DNA of 64,000 nt from Thiotrichaceae bacterium UBA973. Lineage in GTDB: Bacteria; Pseudomonadota; Gammaproteobacteria; Eutrophobiales; Eutrophobiaceae. The first letter of the stretch is position 1; each line of letters starts with the position of its first letter. Below the pieces are notes generated by a model. It ran no database searches. It was not told where the DNA came from and saw nothing but the letters and a program-made list of their open reading frames with translations. Positions 52,242 to 61,896 of this stretch are shown here, piece after piece. The stretch spans positions 1-64,000 of the forward strand of contig DBBX01000031.1 in NCBI GenBank assembly GCA_002292815.1, given 5' to 3'. The translations under genes and the position numbers were made by a program.

Positions 52242-52991
52242 GTGTACAAAAATAAATGCATTGCCGTCATTATCCCAGCTAAAGACGAAGCACAGGCCAT
52301 CAAATCAGTCATCAAAGGCCTATGGACCTTAAACGATGCAAAGGGCAACCATATTATCGACGATATTGTGGTGTGCAATAACGGCTCAACTGATAATACA
52401 GCTGAAATTTCCCAAGAAGCAGGCGCACGCGTAGTAAATCAATCAAAACCCGGATATGGCATCGCATGCCTAACCGCTCTCGCCGAAACCCAAAAGGCAG
52501 ATATTCTATTATTCATAGATGGTGATAACGCATTTCGTGCGCTTCAAGCTTTGCCACTTATCGACAGTATCGCCAATGGTACCGACCTCGCCATAGGCTC
52601 ACGCAAACTGGGATCCATAGAAAAACATGCCCTTTCACTTCCCCAGAGGTTTGGCAATTGGTTAGCCAGTAGCTTAATCCGTATTTTATGGGGGGAAGCC
52701 GTAACCGACTTGGGGCCGTTTCGCGCTGTATCACAGGAAGCATTACAACGCCTGTCGATGGAAGATGAAAGTTATGGCTGGACTATTGAGATGCAAATCA
52801 AGGCCATTCAATTAGGTATGACAATAGAAGAACACCCGGTGAATACTTATCGTCGCCTTGGTAAGTCAAAGATCAGTGGCACAATAAAAGGCACTATCGG
52901 TGCTGGCATCGGAATTCTATCGATGATTGCGCGGCTTCGTTGGCGGCAGTTAAAACAGTCGTTCACTAAATCAGATTACACAACCGCATAG
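52242..52991 (+). CDS. GT2 family glycosyltransferase (dolichyl-phosphate-type)
   Basis: GTG start. The 249-residue GT-A enzyme has AVIIPAKDEAQAIKSVI, VVCNNGSTDNTAEI, and the metal-binding DXD-type FIDGDNAF. LAIGSRKLGSIEKHALSLPQRFGNWL and GPFRAVSQEALQRL are typical of polyprenyl-phosphate mannose or glucose synthases. It has no C-terminal membrane helices. It may supply a lipid-linked sugar to the GT-C protein nearby. It is followed by the DUF547 gene 28 bases later. Confidence 0.88.
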   Translation: MYKNKCIAVIIPAKDEAQAIKSVIKGLWTLNDAKGNHIIDDIVVCNNGSTDNTAEISQEAGARVVNQSKPGYGIACLTALAETQKADILLFIDGDNAFRALQALPLIDSIANGTDLAIGSRKLGSIEKHALSLPQRFGNWLASSLIRILWGEAVTDLGPFRAVSQEALQRLSMEDESYGWTIEMQIKAIQLGMTIEEHPVNTYRRLGKSKISGTIKGTIGAGIGILSMIARLRWRQLKQSFTKSDYTTA

Positions 52992-53019
52992 AGAACAATC
53001 TAATTCTCGGAACAAATCA

Positions 53020-53868
53020 ATGAACGCTAAACTTATTGCTCAATTAATAATCCGCCGTGTGATAGCAGTCACGTGTCTGGTTCTATCAATATTTTTATCA
53101 CAACAAGCCATCGCTGCCCCTGAGCAGAGTCCTCTCGAGTTCTGGAATGTTAGTAATGAAAATAACATGGATATAATAGAACATTCACCATGGCAAAAAA
53201 TACTTGATGCTTATCTTGATGATAAACACCCCAGCGGCATAAACCGTTTTGATTATGCCGCTGTTCTACCTCAAGATAAAAAAGCCTTGAATGTTTACCT
53301 GCATCAAATGCAACAACTTAATCCGCTCAAATTTAATCGCGCCGAACAAAAAGCATATTGGATTAATATTTATAACGCGCTTACCGTTGAGTTAATACTG
53401 GAGGGTTTCCCCGTTAAGTCTATTACCAAATTGGGCAAGGGACTCTTTAGTTTTGGTCCGTGGGACGATAATCTCGCCAAGATTCAAGGGCAATATCTAT
53501 CGCTGAACAATATTGAACACGGAATACTGAGGCCTTTTTTCAACGACAACCGTATTCATTATGCTGTTAACTGTGCCAGCATAAGTTGCCCCAACCTGTC
53601 CGCAACGGTCTATACCGCTAACAACACTGATGAGCTTCTTGAACAAGGTGCTAAGCAATACATTAATCATCCCCGTGGGGTAAGCTTTGACAATCGAAAG
53701 CTTAAAGTATCCAGTATTTACCATTGGTACAAAGACGATTTTGGCGGTGACAATAAATCCCTGATCGAGCATTTCAGACATTATGCCAAAACCGATTTAG
53801 CAAAACAGCTAAGTAATTATCAAGGTGACATTGAACACGATTACGACTGGAACCTTAACAAGCCCTGA
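53020..53868 (+). CDS. exported DUF547 protein
   Basis: The 282-residue protein has an N-terminal signal or anchor (about 10-32). The DUF547 core contains QKAYWINIYNALTVELIL, HGILRPFFNDNRIHYAVNCASISCPNL and a KVSSIYHWYKDDFGG block. The conserved Cys/His residues of the fold are present (CASISC). The family has a papain-like-fold relationship but no proven activity. It is frequently found near glycosyltransferase genes, as here. Confidence 0.88.
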   Translation: MNAKLIAQLIIRRVIAVTCLVLSIFLSQQAIAAPEQSPLEFWNVSNENNMDIIEHSPWQKILDAYLDDKHPSGINRFDYAAVLPQDKKALNVYLHQMQQLNPLKFNRAEQKAYWINIYNALTVELILEGFPVKSITKLGKGLFSFGPWDDNLAKIQGQYLSLNNIEHGILRPFFNDNRIHYAVNCASISCPNLSATVYTANNTDELLEQGAKQYINHPRGVSFDNRKLKVSSIYHWYKDDFGGDNKSLIEHFRHYAKTDLAKQLSNYQGDIEHDYDWNLNKP

Positions 53869-53917
53869 TCGTGCTCCGGTTTATAAATATACTTATTTAT
53901 TAAAATGGAATAACTCT

Positions 53918-54457
53918 ATGAAACTCATCACGTCAATCTTCGCGGCATCAATACTGCTATCCTTAAATGCCTGGTCGGAATCACCAAACGAGACAACGAT
54001 TGACTGGAAATCAGCAAAAGAAGTTAAAAGCTTAGTTGAACTAAAACTTGACCCGGAATTGGGTGAAGTAACCTATGGACCTAATTTTGCACTTTCAGAC
54101 AACTTACTCATGGAGAAGTATTCTGAAATTTATCTAACCAGAAGAATAGACCCGAAAAATGAAGAATCATATAGCTTGTTTGTTACCGCACATGACAATG
54201 ATCAAGACTGGCATTCTTATGATACGGCAACAAAGAAAGACGGCGAAAGACTAGGCATAGAAACAATTGTCAAAAATGAGAATGTCTCAGTAAATAACGT
54301 TGACTACAAACACGAAGAACAAATGGCCATAAGCATGACCTTCATAGATTTTGCAGACGGCTTCGACTTTGGGCTAGAGTTAACCATAAGCGGTAATCAA
54401 AAAGATACGCTCATGATCCCTGCTACATACTTCCGTGCGATGTTGCAGAGCATGTAA
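53918..54457 (+). CDS. exported protein of unknown function
   Basis: The start at 53918 is chosen for its GGAA site and a clear signal peptide (MKLITSIFAASILLSLNAWS). A longer reading from 53825 would overlap the DUF547 gene. The 179-residue product is strand-rich and acidic, with no Cys in the mature part and no recognised domain. It follows the DUF547 gene by 49 bases. Confidence 0.75.
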   Translation: MKLITSIFAASILLSLNAWSESPNETTIDWKSAKEVKSLVELKLDPELGEVTYGPNFALSDNLLMEKYSEIYLTRRIDPKNEESYSLFVTAHDNDQDWHSYDTATKKDGERLGIETIVKNENVSVNNVDYKHEEQMAISMTFIDFADGFDFGLELTISGNQKDTLMIPATYFRAMLQSM

Positions 54458-54495
54458 TAAGAGTTAAAGATTACGAAGACAGAGCATAATATTTT

Positions 54496-54699
54496 TTATT
54501 GACTCTCTTCATCAATAAGTTTTCTGGTCGCTGCTGCTGACTCCAACATCATCCCTTCAACTTCTTTAGCTTTATCGATCGTCTCAGTTTGTTCTTTCCA
54601 GACATGCTCTTTTTGGCTACTGTTGCTACTCTCATCTGAACAGCTGAACAAAATAAGACACGAAACCATTATATAAAGCACTTTATTCCAGAAACCCAT
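54496..54699 (-). CDS. small lipoprotein
   Basis: The 67-residue product has a lipoprotein signal with lipobox LFSC (Cys20 as the mature first residue) and a short charged helical tail. Ser and Asp after the Cys: CSDESS. The Asp at +3 rather than +2 does not argue for inner-membrane retention. It starts 16 bases downstream of the carbonic anhydrase gene on the same strand. Function unknown. Confidence 0.7.
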   Translation of the reverse strand: MGFWNKVLYIMVSCLILFSCSDESSNSSQKEHVWKEQTETIDKAKEVEGMMLESAAATRKLIDEESQ

Positions 54700-54715
54700 A
54701 ATATCACCCCTTTAT

Positions 54716-55363
54716 TTAACTGCTGATCACCAAGTCTTTAACAGGCACAAAATGATCGCCCTGCTTACCGAACAAACTCCCACTATCAATATCAAAGTAC
54801 CAACCATGTATAAATAAATTTCCCGCATCATAACGCTCTTTTATCCAAGGAAAAGTCTTTAGATTATTAAGCGATATTTGTATCGATGCCTTTTCACACC
54901 TAACACATTGAGCATCAAAGTCTTCATCAGCATGCTCATTAACAACTTCTTCCCTTGCCGCCTTGGCAATCTCCATCCAGGGGTCAATGAACCCATATTC
55001 ATGACCGAGGTGATCACCTTCCATCAAACTTTTTATACCACCACACTGACTATGGCCAAAAACAATAATGTGTTTTACATTCAGGTGTTTTATTGCAAAC
55101 TCCATTGCCGCACTGGTACCGTGAGATTTGCCATCCACCTCGTTAACCGGAACCAGGTTTGCAACATTACGAATTACAAATATATCTCCAGGTACTGTAT
55201 CCATGACCTGTGCGGGATGTACTCGTGAATCACAACAAGAAATAACTAAAAACTTTGGTGATTGGCCTTGCTCAAATAGGCTGTTATATATTTCAGGTTG
55301 TTCCTGAAAATATTTTTTATGAAAGCGTTGATAGCCCTCAATTAGATTTTTCACTTCTTGCAT
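54716..55363 (-). CDS. can: beta-class carbonic anhydrase
   Basis: It interconverts CO2 and bicarbonate. The 215-residue enzyme has the zinc ligands in CCDSRVHP (C44, D45) and FGHSQCGG (H104, C107), and the family segment RNVANLVP. The length and sequence are close to E. coli Can/CynT types. It follows purC on the same strand by 20 bases; bicarbonate supply to biosynthesis or autotrophic metabolism would fit, but the link is inferred. Confidence 0.96.
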   Translation of the reverse strand: MQEVKNLIEGYQRFHKKYFQEQPEIYNSLFEQGQSPKFLVISCCDSRVHPAQVMDTVPGDIFVIRNVANLVPVNEVDGKSHGTSAAMEFAIKHLNVKHIIVFGHSQCGGIKSLMEGDHLGHEYGFIDPWMEIAKAAREEVVNEHADEDFDAQCVRCEKASIQISLNNLKTFPWIKERYDAGNLFIHGWYFDIDSGSLFGKQGDHFVPVKDLVISS

Positions 55364-55383
55364 TCCATGAGCCTCTATACCTA

Positions 55384-56277
55384 CTACGAAATAAGTTTAT
55401 CGCGGGCTTCTTCATATTTTGCAGCGGTGTTTCTTATGACTTCCTCAGATAAACTTGGCCCCGGTGCAGTTTTATCCCAGTCCAGTGTTTCCAAATAATC
55501 GCGGATGTATTGCTTATCAAAACTCGGTGGACTGGTCCCAACCTGATATGACTCTTCCGGCCAAAAACGTGATGAATCCGGCGTTAGTACTTCATCTATT
55601 AAAATGAGCTGATTATTTTCATCAACCCCAAATTCAAACTTGGTATCAGCAATAATAATATTTCTTTCTCGCGCATAGTCTGCAGCTTCGGAATAAATTT
55701 TTAAACTAACATCCCGTACTTGCTCTGCCAGATCTCGGCCTATCAATTCTACTGTCTTCTCAAAATCAATATTCTCATCGTGCTCACCAACTTCAGCTTT
55801 AGTCGCTGGCGTAAAAATTGGTTCCGGTAGTTTTTCTGCTTGCTGCAAGCCTGATGGCAGACTTATCCCGCAAACTTCACCCGTAGCCTGATAATCCTTC
55901 CAGCCAGAGCCAATCAAATAACCACGAATGACTGCTTCTACGGGCAATGCCTTTAGCTTTCGAACGACAATAGATCGTGGCTCTAATATTTCAAGATCTT
56001 CATCTTCCTTGATGACATCCTTTACGGCGATACCAGTAAGATGATTAGGAATGATATCTTTACAACGATCAAACCAAAAATTGGATACTTCAGTCAGAAT
56101 GCGTCCCTTGCCTGGTATTGGATCTGGCAAGATCACATCGAAGGCTGAAAGCCGATCACTGGTAACGATCAACATATGTTGATCGTCGATGCCGTAAATA
56201 TCCCTGACTTTGCCATTACTGATAAGAGGCAAGCTTTTAATATGGGAGCGATAAAGTACGTCTGAATTAGGCTTCAT
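55384..56277 (-). CDS. purC: SAICAR synthase (phosphoribosylaminoimidazole-succinocarboxamide synthase)
   Basis: It couples aspartate to CAIR in purine synthesis. The 297-residue form is of the longer type (E. coli PurC is 237), with a GKVRDIY motif, TSDRLSAFDVILPDPIPGKG, VEAVIRGYLIGSGWKDYQATG, LPEPIFTPATKAE, IIADTKFEFG and LTPDSSRFWP. All core substrate-binding motifs are present. It lies between glnS and the carbonic anhydrase gene on the minus strand. Confidence 0.98.
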   Translation of the reverse strand: MKPNSDVLYRSHIKSLPLISNGKVRDIYGIDDQHMLIVTSDRLSAFDVILPDPIPGKGRILTEVSNFWFDRCKDIIPNHLTGIAVKDVIKEDEDLEILEPRSIVVRKLKALPVEAVIRGYLIGSGWKDYQATGEVCGISLPSGLQQAEKLPEPIFTPATKAEVGEHDENIDFEKTVELIGRDLAEQVRDVSLKIYSEAADYARERNIIIADTKFEFGVDENNQLILIDEVLTPDSSRFWPEESYQVGTSPPSFDKQYIRDYLETLDWDKTAPGPSLSEEVIRNTAAKYEEARDKLIS

Positions 56278-56396
56278 ATCTAGATTAATTGATTCACTGT
56301 AAAAGAGATGTATTCTCCCATACTCCTTCTATTTCGGCTATTGCTTGCCATAACAAGCTGGGGTATCGAAGAATTATTTAGAAAACAATTACTATG

Positions 56397-58082
56397 TTAT
56401 TTTTGTTTCGCCCAGGAATCACGCAAGGTCACTGTTCGATTGAAAACCGGTTTACCATCCACTTCATCTTTATTATCAACGCAAAAATAACCCGTTCGTT
56501 CAAATTGAAATATTTCTTCTTTTTGAGCCTCTGCTAATGAAGGCTCAAGATAAGCCTCTTTTATAAGCTTAATAGAATCATTATTGATAAATTCTTTCCA
56601 GTCTTGTTCATGTTGATTGCTATCCGGTTTAGGATCGTTGAATAAACGATCATACAGACGCACCTCTGTTTGCAAGGCGTGCGCAACTGATGCCCAGTGA
56701 ATAGTTCCCTTAACCTTACGACCGTCGGGTGCGTTACCACCTTTGGTCTCTGGATCATAGGTACAACGTAACTCAATAACATTTCCTCCATCATCTTTAA
56801 TGACTTCATTACAAGTTATGAAGTAAGCATAGCGCAACCGCACTTCACGACCAGGCCCGAGACGAAAGAATTTTTTAGGTGGATCTTCCATAAAGTCACT
56901 TTGTTCTATGTAAAGAACTTTTGAGAAGGGTAATTGGCGCTGCCCCATGTCTGGATTATTTGGATGATAAGGTGCATCCAGATATTCTGTTTCATCTTCA
57001 GGGTAATTTTCAATCACCACCTTAAGCGGATCTAAAACACCAAGCACACGTCGAGTTCGTTTATCTAGATCTTCACGCACACAATTCTCCAACACACCAA
57101 CATCGATTACCGTATCTGTCTTGGTCACGCCAATACGGCCACAAAAGTCACGAATTGATTCAGGCGTATAACCACGTCGACGCATCCCGACTATGGTAGG
57201 CATGCGCGGGTCATCCCAACCGGACACACTTCCATCGGTCACCAATTCATTTAATTTACGCTTACTAGTAACGGTATAATTTAAATTCAAACGGGCAAAC
57301 TCAATCTGTTGTGGATGAGATAGCACGGGCAGTTGATCAAGGAACCAATCATACAAAGGACGATGATCTTCAAACTCGAGTGTGCATAGAGAATGTGTGA
57401 TACCTTCCAACGCATCAGAGACGCAATGCGTGTAATCGTACATTGGGTATATACACCATTCACGCCCTGTTCGATGGTGTGCAACTTTTCTTATTCTATA
57501 TATAGCTGGATCACGCATATTCATATTAGGTGAGGCCATATCGATCTTTGCTCGCAATAGGCATTCACCTTCTTCAAACTCACCAGCACGCATTCGATCA
57601 AACAAACCGAGGTTTTCTTCAACAGTTCTATTTCGGTGAGGACTAGGCGTTCCGGGTTCTGTCAATGTTCCACGATGTTCCCGTGTTTCATCCGCACTTA
57701 AATGGCAAACATAAGCCTTACCATCACGAATGAGCTGTTTTGCAAACTCAAATAATTTTTCATAATAATCGGACGCATAAAAAAGACGATTGCCCCAGTC
57801 AAACCCCAGCCACTTAACATCATTTTGGATTGAGTCTGTATATTCAATATCTTCTTTCTCAGGATTGGTATCATCAAATCGAAGATTGCAAACACCACCC
57901 TCATAATCTTGGGATATGCCAAAATTCAAACAGATCGACTTCGCATGACCGATATGCAAATAACCATTAGGTTCCGGTGGAAAGCGTGTATGTACGCGAC
58001 CGTCATTTTTATTATTCTTTAAATCATCATTAATGATATTACGAATAAAATTACTTGGCTCTAGTGTGGCGTTATCAGACAT
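56397..58082 (-). CDS. glnS: glutaminyl-tRNA synthetase
   Basis: This class I tRNA synthetase has 561 residues (normal length). HIGH is in RFPPEPNGYLHIGHAKSI and the KMSKS-type site is in VTSKRKLNELV. WDDPRMPTIVGMRRRGYTPE precedes the beta-barrel anticodon-binding domains. It attaches Gln to tRNA-Gln directly, so the organism does not rely solely on Gat amidotransferase. Its stop is 119 bases from purC. Confidence 0.98.
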   Translation of the reverse strand: MSDNATLEPSNFIRNIINDDLKNNKNDGRVHTRFPPEPNGYLHIGHAKSICLNFGISQDYEGGVCNLRFDDTNPEKEDIEYTDSIQNDVKWLGFDWGNRLFYASDYYEKLFEFAKQLIRDGKAYVCHLSADETREHRGTLTEPGTPSPHRNRTVEENLGLFDRMRAGEFEEGECLLRAKIDMASPNMNMRDPAIYRIRKVAHHRTGREWCIYPMYDYTHCVSDALEGITHSLCTLEFEDHRPLYDWFLDQLPVLSHPQQIEFARLNLNYTVTSKRKLNELVTDGSVSGWDDPRMPTIVGMRRRGYTPESIRDFCGRIGVTKTDTVIDVGVLENCVREDLDKRTRRVLGVLDPLKVVIENYPEDETEYLDAPYHPNNPDMGQRQLPFSKVLYIEQSDFMEDPPKKFFRLGPGREVRLRYAYFITCNEVIKDDGGNVIELRCTYDPETKGGNAPDGRKVKGTIHWASVAHALQTEVRLYDRLFNDPKPDSNQHEQDWKEFINNDSIKLIKEAYLEPSLAEAQKEEIFQFERTGYFCVDNKDEVDGKPVFNRTVTLRDSWAKQK

Positions 58083-58140
58083 GAATTATCCTGTCGTTAT
58101 ACGAATTATTATTGTTAAGCACTCATTAAAAAGTGCATTT

Positions 58141-59376
58141 TTAGAAGTGCCCTCGTGCAGTTTCTGGTAAGTCGCCAGTAAGCCCCATCGCTCTCTTTAA
58201 GATAGCGTGCTTTACGACGGGAAGACTATCGACCGTGTCCAAACCAAAATTGCGCAGCCATTGTACAGATTGATGCTGGTTTTCAAAGAGATGTTTAAAA
58301 CTATCCATTAAATACATCACATTTCTATTTTCACCCTTACGCCTACGCTCATAACGACGTAACACCTGTAAACGACCCGGATCTCTACCTCTCTGACAAG
58401 CATCAATGATAACTTCTGCCAGGCTAGCCGCATCCAACAGGCCTAGATTGGCACCTAAACCCGCCAACGGGTGAACCGTATGCGCGCTATCGCCGATCAA
58501 TGCTAGTCTGGGCTTCGTGTAGCAATCTGCCTGTGCTCGACTCAACGGAAATATCGCTCTCTCTGTACTCTCTTTTATATCACCTAACTCATGCGCAAAG
58601 GCTTCAGCCAATTCAAAATGAAATGCTGATTTATCAAGTGCCTTAAGGCGCTGGACATGATCAGGGCTACTGGACCAAACGATTGCAGATTGATGTTGAT
58701 CGTGCATTGGCAAGAATGCCAAAGGCCCGCGTTTTAAAAACCGTTGTCGGGCAATCTCACCATGCGCAAATTCTGTTGTAACGATGCAACCTAATGCAGA
58801 TTGTTTGTAATCATGCTTTTGATAATGAATATTGGCCAGACTTCTTAATTTTGAGTTATGACCATCGGCGGCAACAACAAGCCTCGAACTAAACTGAAGA
58901 CCATCTTCCGTACCCAAAACTATTGTATCCGCCTCTTCTTTCACGTGAGCTGGAGACACAGACCATAGACAACGTACATTATCCAGTTCGAGCAACTTTT
59001 CTTGTAAGGCGTCAACAATAGCTTGATGTGAAACGATATAGCCCATGGTTGGCTGACAGATCGAAGCACTATCAAAATTGATCTCACCAAGACCATTCTC
59101 GTCCCACACATGCATCTTCCGAAAACAGGCAATATCCTCTTTTTGCAAACGTTGCCATGCACCAGCTTTTTTAAGTATCTGTTCAGAAGCCTTGGTAATA
59201 GAAAAAACGCGCGCGTCAACTTTTTTAAGGGCGTTTACTTGCCTGACACCTGCGTCTAGCAATATAACCTTGAGACCGGCCTGACCTAACAAGCAGGCAT
59301 AAGTGCCGCCAATAATACCCCCGCCAACAACAACAACATCTGCATCTGCATCAATATTGTCAGTAATCGCTGTCAT
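58141..59376 (-). CDS. ubiI: UbiI/VisC-family ubiquinone hydroxylase
   Basis: This FAD-dependent monooxygenase of the UbiH/UbiI family hydroxylates a ring carbon during ubiquinone synthesis. The 411 residues have the dinucleotide motif VVGGGIIGGTYACLLGQAG, the DG motif VVAADGHNSKLR, and LIGDSAHTVHPLAGLGANLGLLDA. The start codon overlaps the ubiH stop as ATGA. The neighbourhood pepP-ubiH-ubiI matches E. coli. The exact ring position (C5 or C6) is inferred from this synteny. Confidence 0.93.
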   Translation of the reverse strand: MTAITDNIDADADVVVVGGGIIGGTYACLLGQAGLKVILLDAGVRQVNALKKVDARVFSITKASEQILKKAGAWQRLQKEDIACFRKMHVWDENGLGEINFDSASICQPTMGYIVSHQAIVDALQEKLLELDNVRCLWSVSPAHVKEEADTIVLGTEDGLQFSSRLVVAADGHNSKLRSLANIHYQKHDYKQSALGCIVTTEFAHGEIARQRFLKRGPLAFLPMHDQHQSAIVWSSSPDHVQRLKALDKSAFHFELAEAFAHELGDIKESTERAIFPLSRAQADCYTKPRLALIGDSAHTVHPLAGLGANLGLLDAASLAEVIIDACQRGRDPGRLQVLRRYERRRKGENRNVMYLMDSFKHLFENQHQSVQWLRNFGLDTVDSLPVVKHAILKRAMGLTGDLPETARGHF

Positions 59377-60593
59377 ATTTGTTGGCCTCTCACAACTCGA
59401 GGTTGTAAACCAGCTATGCCCATCGCCTGTTGAATAAAAGTTTCTTTTACTGCCGGCATAGTATCAAGCATAAGCATAGCCAGATTTCTTGCGGGGATGA
59501 GCAATGGATTTTTATTATAAAAACTACTCGCCAATCGATTTGTAAATCGCATCACACGCTGTTGATCTGGGAGTCTTAGTTTTATGTAATTCTCCAATAT
59601 ACTGATGTCGTCAACATCGACTCCTTTTTCAATCGCCGCAAAAACACATTCCGCTAGACCAGAAACATCTCGCAGCCCAAGATTAAACCCCTGTGCAGAA
59701 TTAGGGTGTATTGAATGCGCCGCATTACCCAATAAAATTAGTTGCTGCTTATATTGCTCAACTGCTTCAATAAATATTATCGGGTAAGAACGACGTTGCC
59801 CAATATGTTCGAGTTTACCAAGACGACGTCCAAACTCCGTTTCAACAGCTTCAATAAATTGCTTTTCAGTCATCGACATATATCGAACTGCATCTTCAGC
59901 AGCTACGGTAAACACCAACACTGAACGATTCTTATCAATAGGCAACAGCGCTACTGGACCATGATGAGTAAAACGTTCAAACGCCGTTGCCAGATTTGGC
60001 TTTTGTGTACTTACATTGGCAACAATAGCCGTCTGCTTAAAATCATGTTCTTTTGTATTGATAGCCGCTAAACGTCTTACCAATGATTGGCTACCATCTG
60101 CGCCAACTAATAGCCCTGCGGTGATTAATTCACTATGACCTGCATGAGATAACTCAACCGACATTCCTGCTTCACTTTGCTTAAAGCACTTCAGTTCTGC
60201 CGGACAAATAAGTGTTATGTTTTCATACGATAACATTTGTTTATGCAGGGCTTGCCCAAGAGATCGTGCCACAACAACGTGCCCTAACTCATCTTTATCA
60301 GTTTGAGCGGCATCCAGATGCATGAAACCAAATCGACCTTGCTCAGAGACGTGTATTTTTTTAATCGGATTTACAGCTGGCAGTACATTTTCCCATACAC
60401 CGATATGTTCCAGGATTCGTTTCGACGAAAGAGACAAGGTGAGCCCCCTGTCGTCATAACTCGGCTGCTGATCATTCTTTAATGTAACCGCTTCAACGAC
60501 AGCAATGCGCAAACCCGATGGTGCCAAGGCACAAGCCAAACTGGCACCGACCATGCCTGCGCCAATAATAACAACATCATAATCACGCGACAT
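59373..60593 (-). CDS. ubiH: UbiH-type ubiquinone hydroxylase
   Basis: The 406 residues have the N-terminal IIGAGMVGASLACALAPSG, the middle LLVGADGSQSLVRRL and the C-terminal FAD motif LLGNAAHSIHPNSAQGFNLGLRD. In UbiH enzymes of this group Asn takes the place of Asp in the GD motif (GNAAH), as seen here. It hydroxylates 2-octaprenyl-6-methoxyphenol at C1 in E. coli. It starts inside the 3' end of pepP (11-base overlap). Confidence 0.93.
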   Translation of the reverse strand: MSRDYDVVIIGAGMVGASLACALAPSGLRIAVVEAVTLKNDQQPSYDDRGLTLSLSSKRILEHIGVWENVLPAVNPIKKIHVSEQGRFGFMHLDAAQTDKDELGHVVVARSLGQALHKQMLSYENITLICPAELKCFKQSEAGMSVELSHAGHSELITAGLLVGADGSQSLVRRLAAINTKEHDFKQTAIVANVSTQKPNLATAFERFTHHGPVALLPIDKNRSVLVFTVAAEDAVRYMSMTEKQFIEAVETEFGRRLGKLEHIGQRRSYPIIFIEAVEQYKQQLILLGNAAHSIHPNSAQGFNLGLRDVSGLAECVFAAIEKGVDVDDISILENYIKLRLPDQQRVMRFTNRLASSFYNKNPLLIPARNLAMLMLDTMPAVKETFIQQAMGIAGLQPRVVRGQQI

Positions 60594-61896
60594 TGGCCAT
60601 CAATTCCTCTATTTCGTCGGCTTGCTTTGGCGCATCTTTGCTTAACACTTCATAACCATCTTTAGTAACGAGGACATCGTCTTCAATTCTTATACCGATG
60701 TTCCACCATTTTTTAGGGAGGCCACGCATTCCTGCGGGCAAGTAAAGCCCGGGTTCAACCGTCATTACCATGCCCGGCTCCAGCATACGCCATTCACCAT
60801 CAAGCTTATAATCACCTACATCATGAACGTCCATACCAATCCAGTGGCCAGTCCGATGCATATAATATTTTGTGTAATCCTGATCCTTGATTAGCTCTTC
60901 CGGGTCACCTTTTAAAATGCCCAGTTCAACCATTCCCTCGGTTAACACCCTGACCGCCGCATCATGTGGGTCATTCCAATGGTTGCCCGGTTTTACTTCC
61001 TCTATCGCAGCAAGTTGTGCTGCTAATACCAAATCATAAGCCTGACGTTGTGCTGTAGAAAATCGTCCACTAGCGGGGAAGGTTCGGGTAACATCACTCG
61101 CGTAACCTTGATATTCAGCACCAGCATCGATCAATAATAAATCGCCATCATTAATTTCATCCTGATTTTCTGTGTAATGTAAAATACAGCCATTAGCCCC
61201 TGAGCCAACAATCGAAGGATAAGCTGCCGCACGAGCACCATTTCGAATAAACTCATGTATCAATTCAGCTTCAATCTGATATTCATGCATACCCGGTTTG
61301 CAATTCTGCATCGCACGTTGATGAGCTTTAGAGGATATCCTCGCCGCCTGACGCATTAACTTTATCTCTAGCCTGCTTTTATAAAGCCGCATATCATGTA
61401 AAAAATGGTTTAAGGAAATAAATTCGTCGGGCGCAACAACGCCGGTTCTGACCTTGTCCCTAATCTGCTTAACCCATGCCATAACCCGCTGATCAAAGTT
61501 TTGATCACTGCCCATATTGTAGAAAATACGTTCATGCCCCTCGATCAGGCCGGGCAAAATGTCATCCATGTCCTCAATGGGAAAGGCATCATCAGCGCCA
61601 TAAACCTCCAGCGCCCCTTCAAGGCCAGCTCGTCGCCCATGCCAGGTCTCCATCTCTTCATCACTTTCACGACAAAATAAAATAAATTCGCCATCAGCTC
61701 GATCCGGGATTAAAACGGCTACGGCCTCAGGCTCTGGGTACGCTGTTAAATAGTAAAAATCGCTATCTGGACGGAATGGAAATTCGACATCACGGTTGCG
61801 AATATAGACTGATGCCGTCGGCATGATGGCAATACTGTCTGAGCCGATCATATCCATCAGGCGTTTTCTCCGGCGTAGACACTCCTTCTTATCCAT
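60583..61896 (-). CDS. pepP: Xaa-Pro aminopeptidase P
   Basis: This metallopeptidase removes residues before proline. The 437-residue product has an N-terminal creatinase-like domain. The pita-bread domain has metal ligands in LLIDAGAEYQGYASDVTRTFP (two Asp), HRTGHWIGMDVHDVG (His), MTVEPGLYLP (Glu) and GIRIEDDVLV (Glu). It overlaps ygfB by 1 base (TAATG) and ubiH by 11, making a tight operon. Confidence 0.96.
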   Translation of the reverse strand: MDKKECLRRRKRLMDMIGSDSIAIMPTASVYIRNRDVEFPFRPDSDFYYLTAYPEPEAVAVLIPDRADGEFILFCRESDEEMETWHGRRAGLEGALEVYGADDAFPIEDMDDILPGLIEGHERIFYNMGSDQNFDQRVMAWVKQIRDKVRTGVVAPDEFISLNHFLHDMRLYKSRLEIKLMRQAARISSKAHQRAMQNCKPGMHEYQIEAELIHEFIRNGARAAAYPSIVGSGANGCILHYTENQDEINDGDLLLIDAGAEYQGYASDVTRTFPASGRFSTAQRQAYDLVLAAQLAAIEEVKPGNHWNDPHDAAVRVLTEGMVELGILKGDPEELIKDQDYTKYYMHRTGHWIGMDVHDVGDYKLDGEWRMLEPGMVMTVEPGLYLPAGMRGLPKKWWNIGIRIEDDVLVTKDGYEVLSKDAPKQADEIEELMANVA

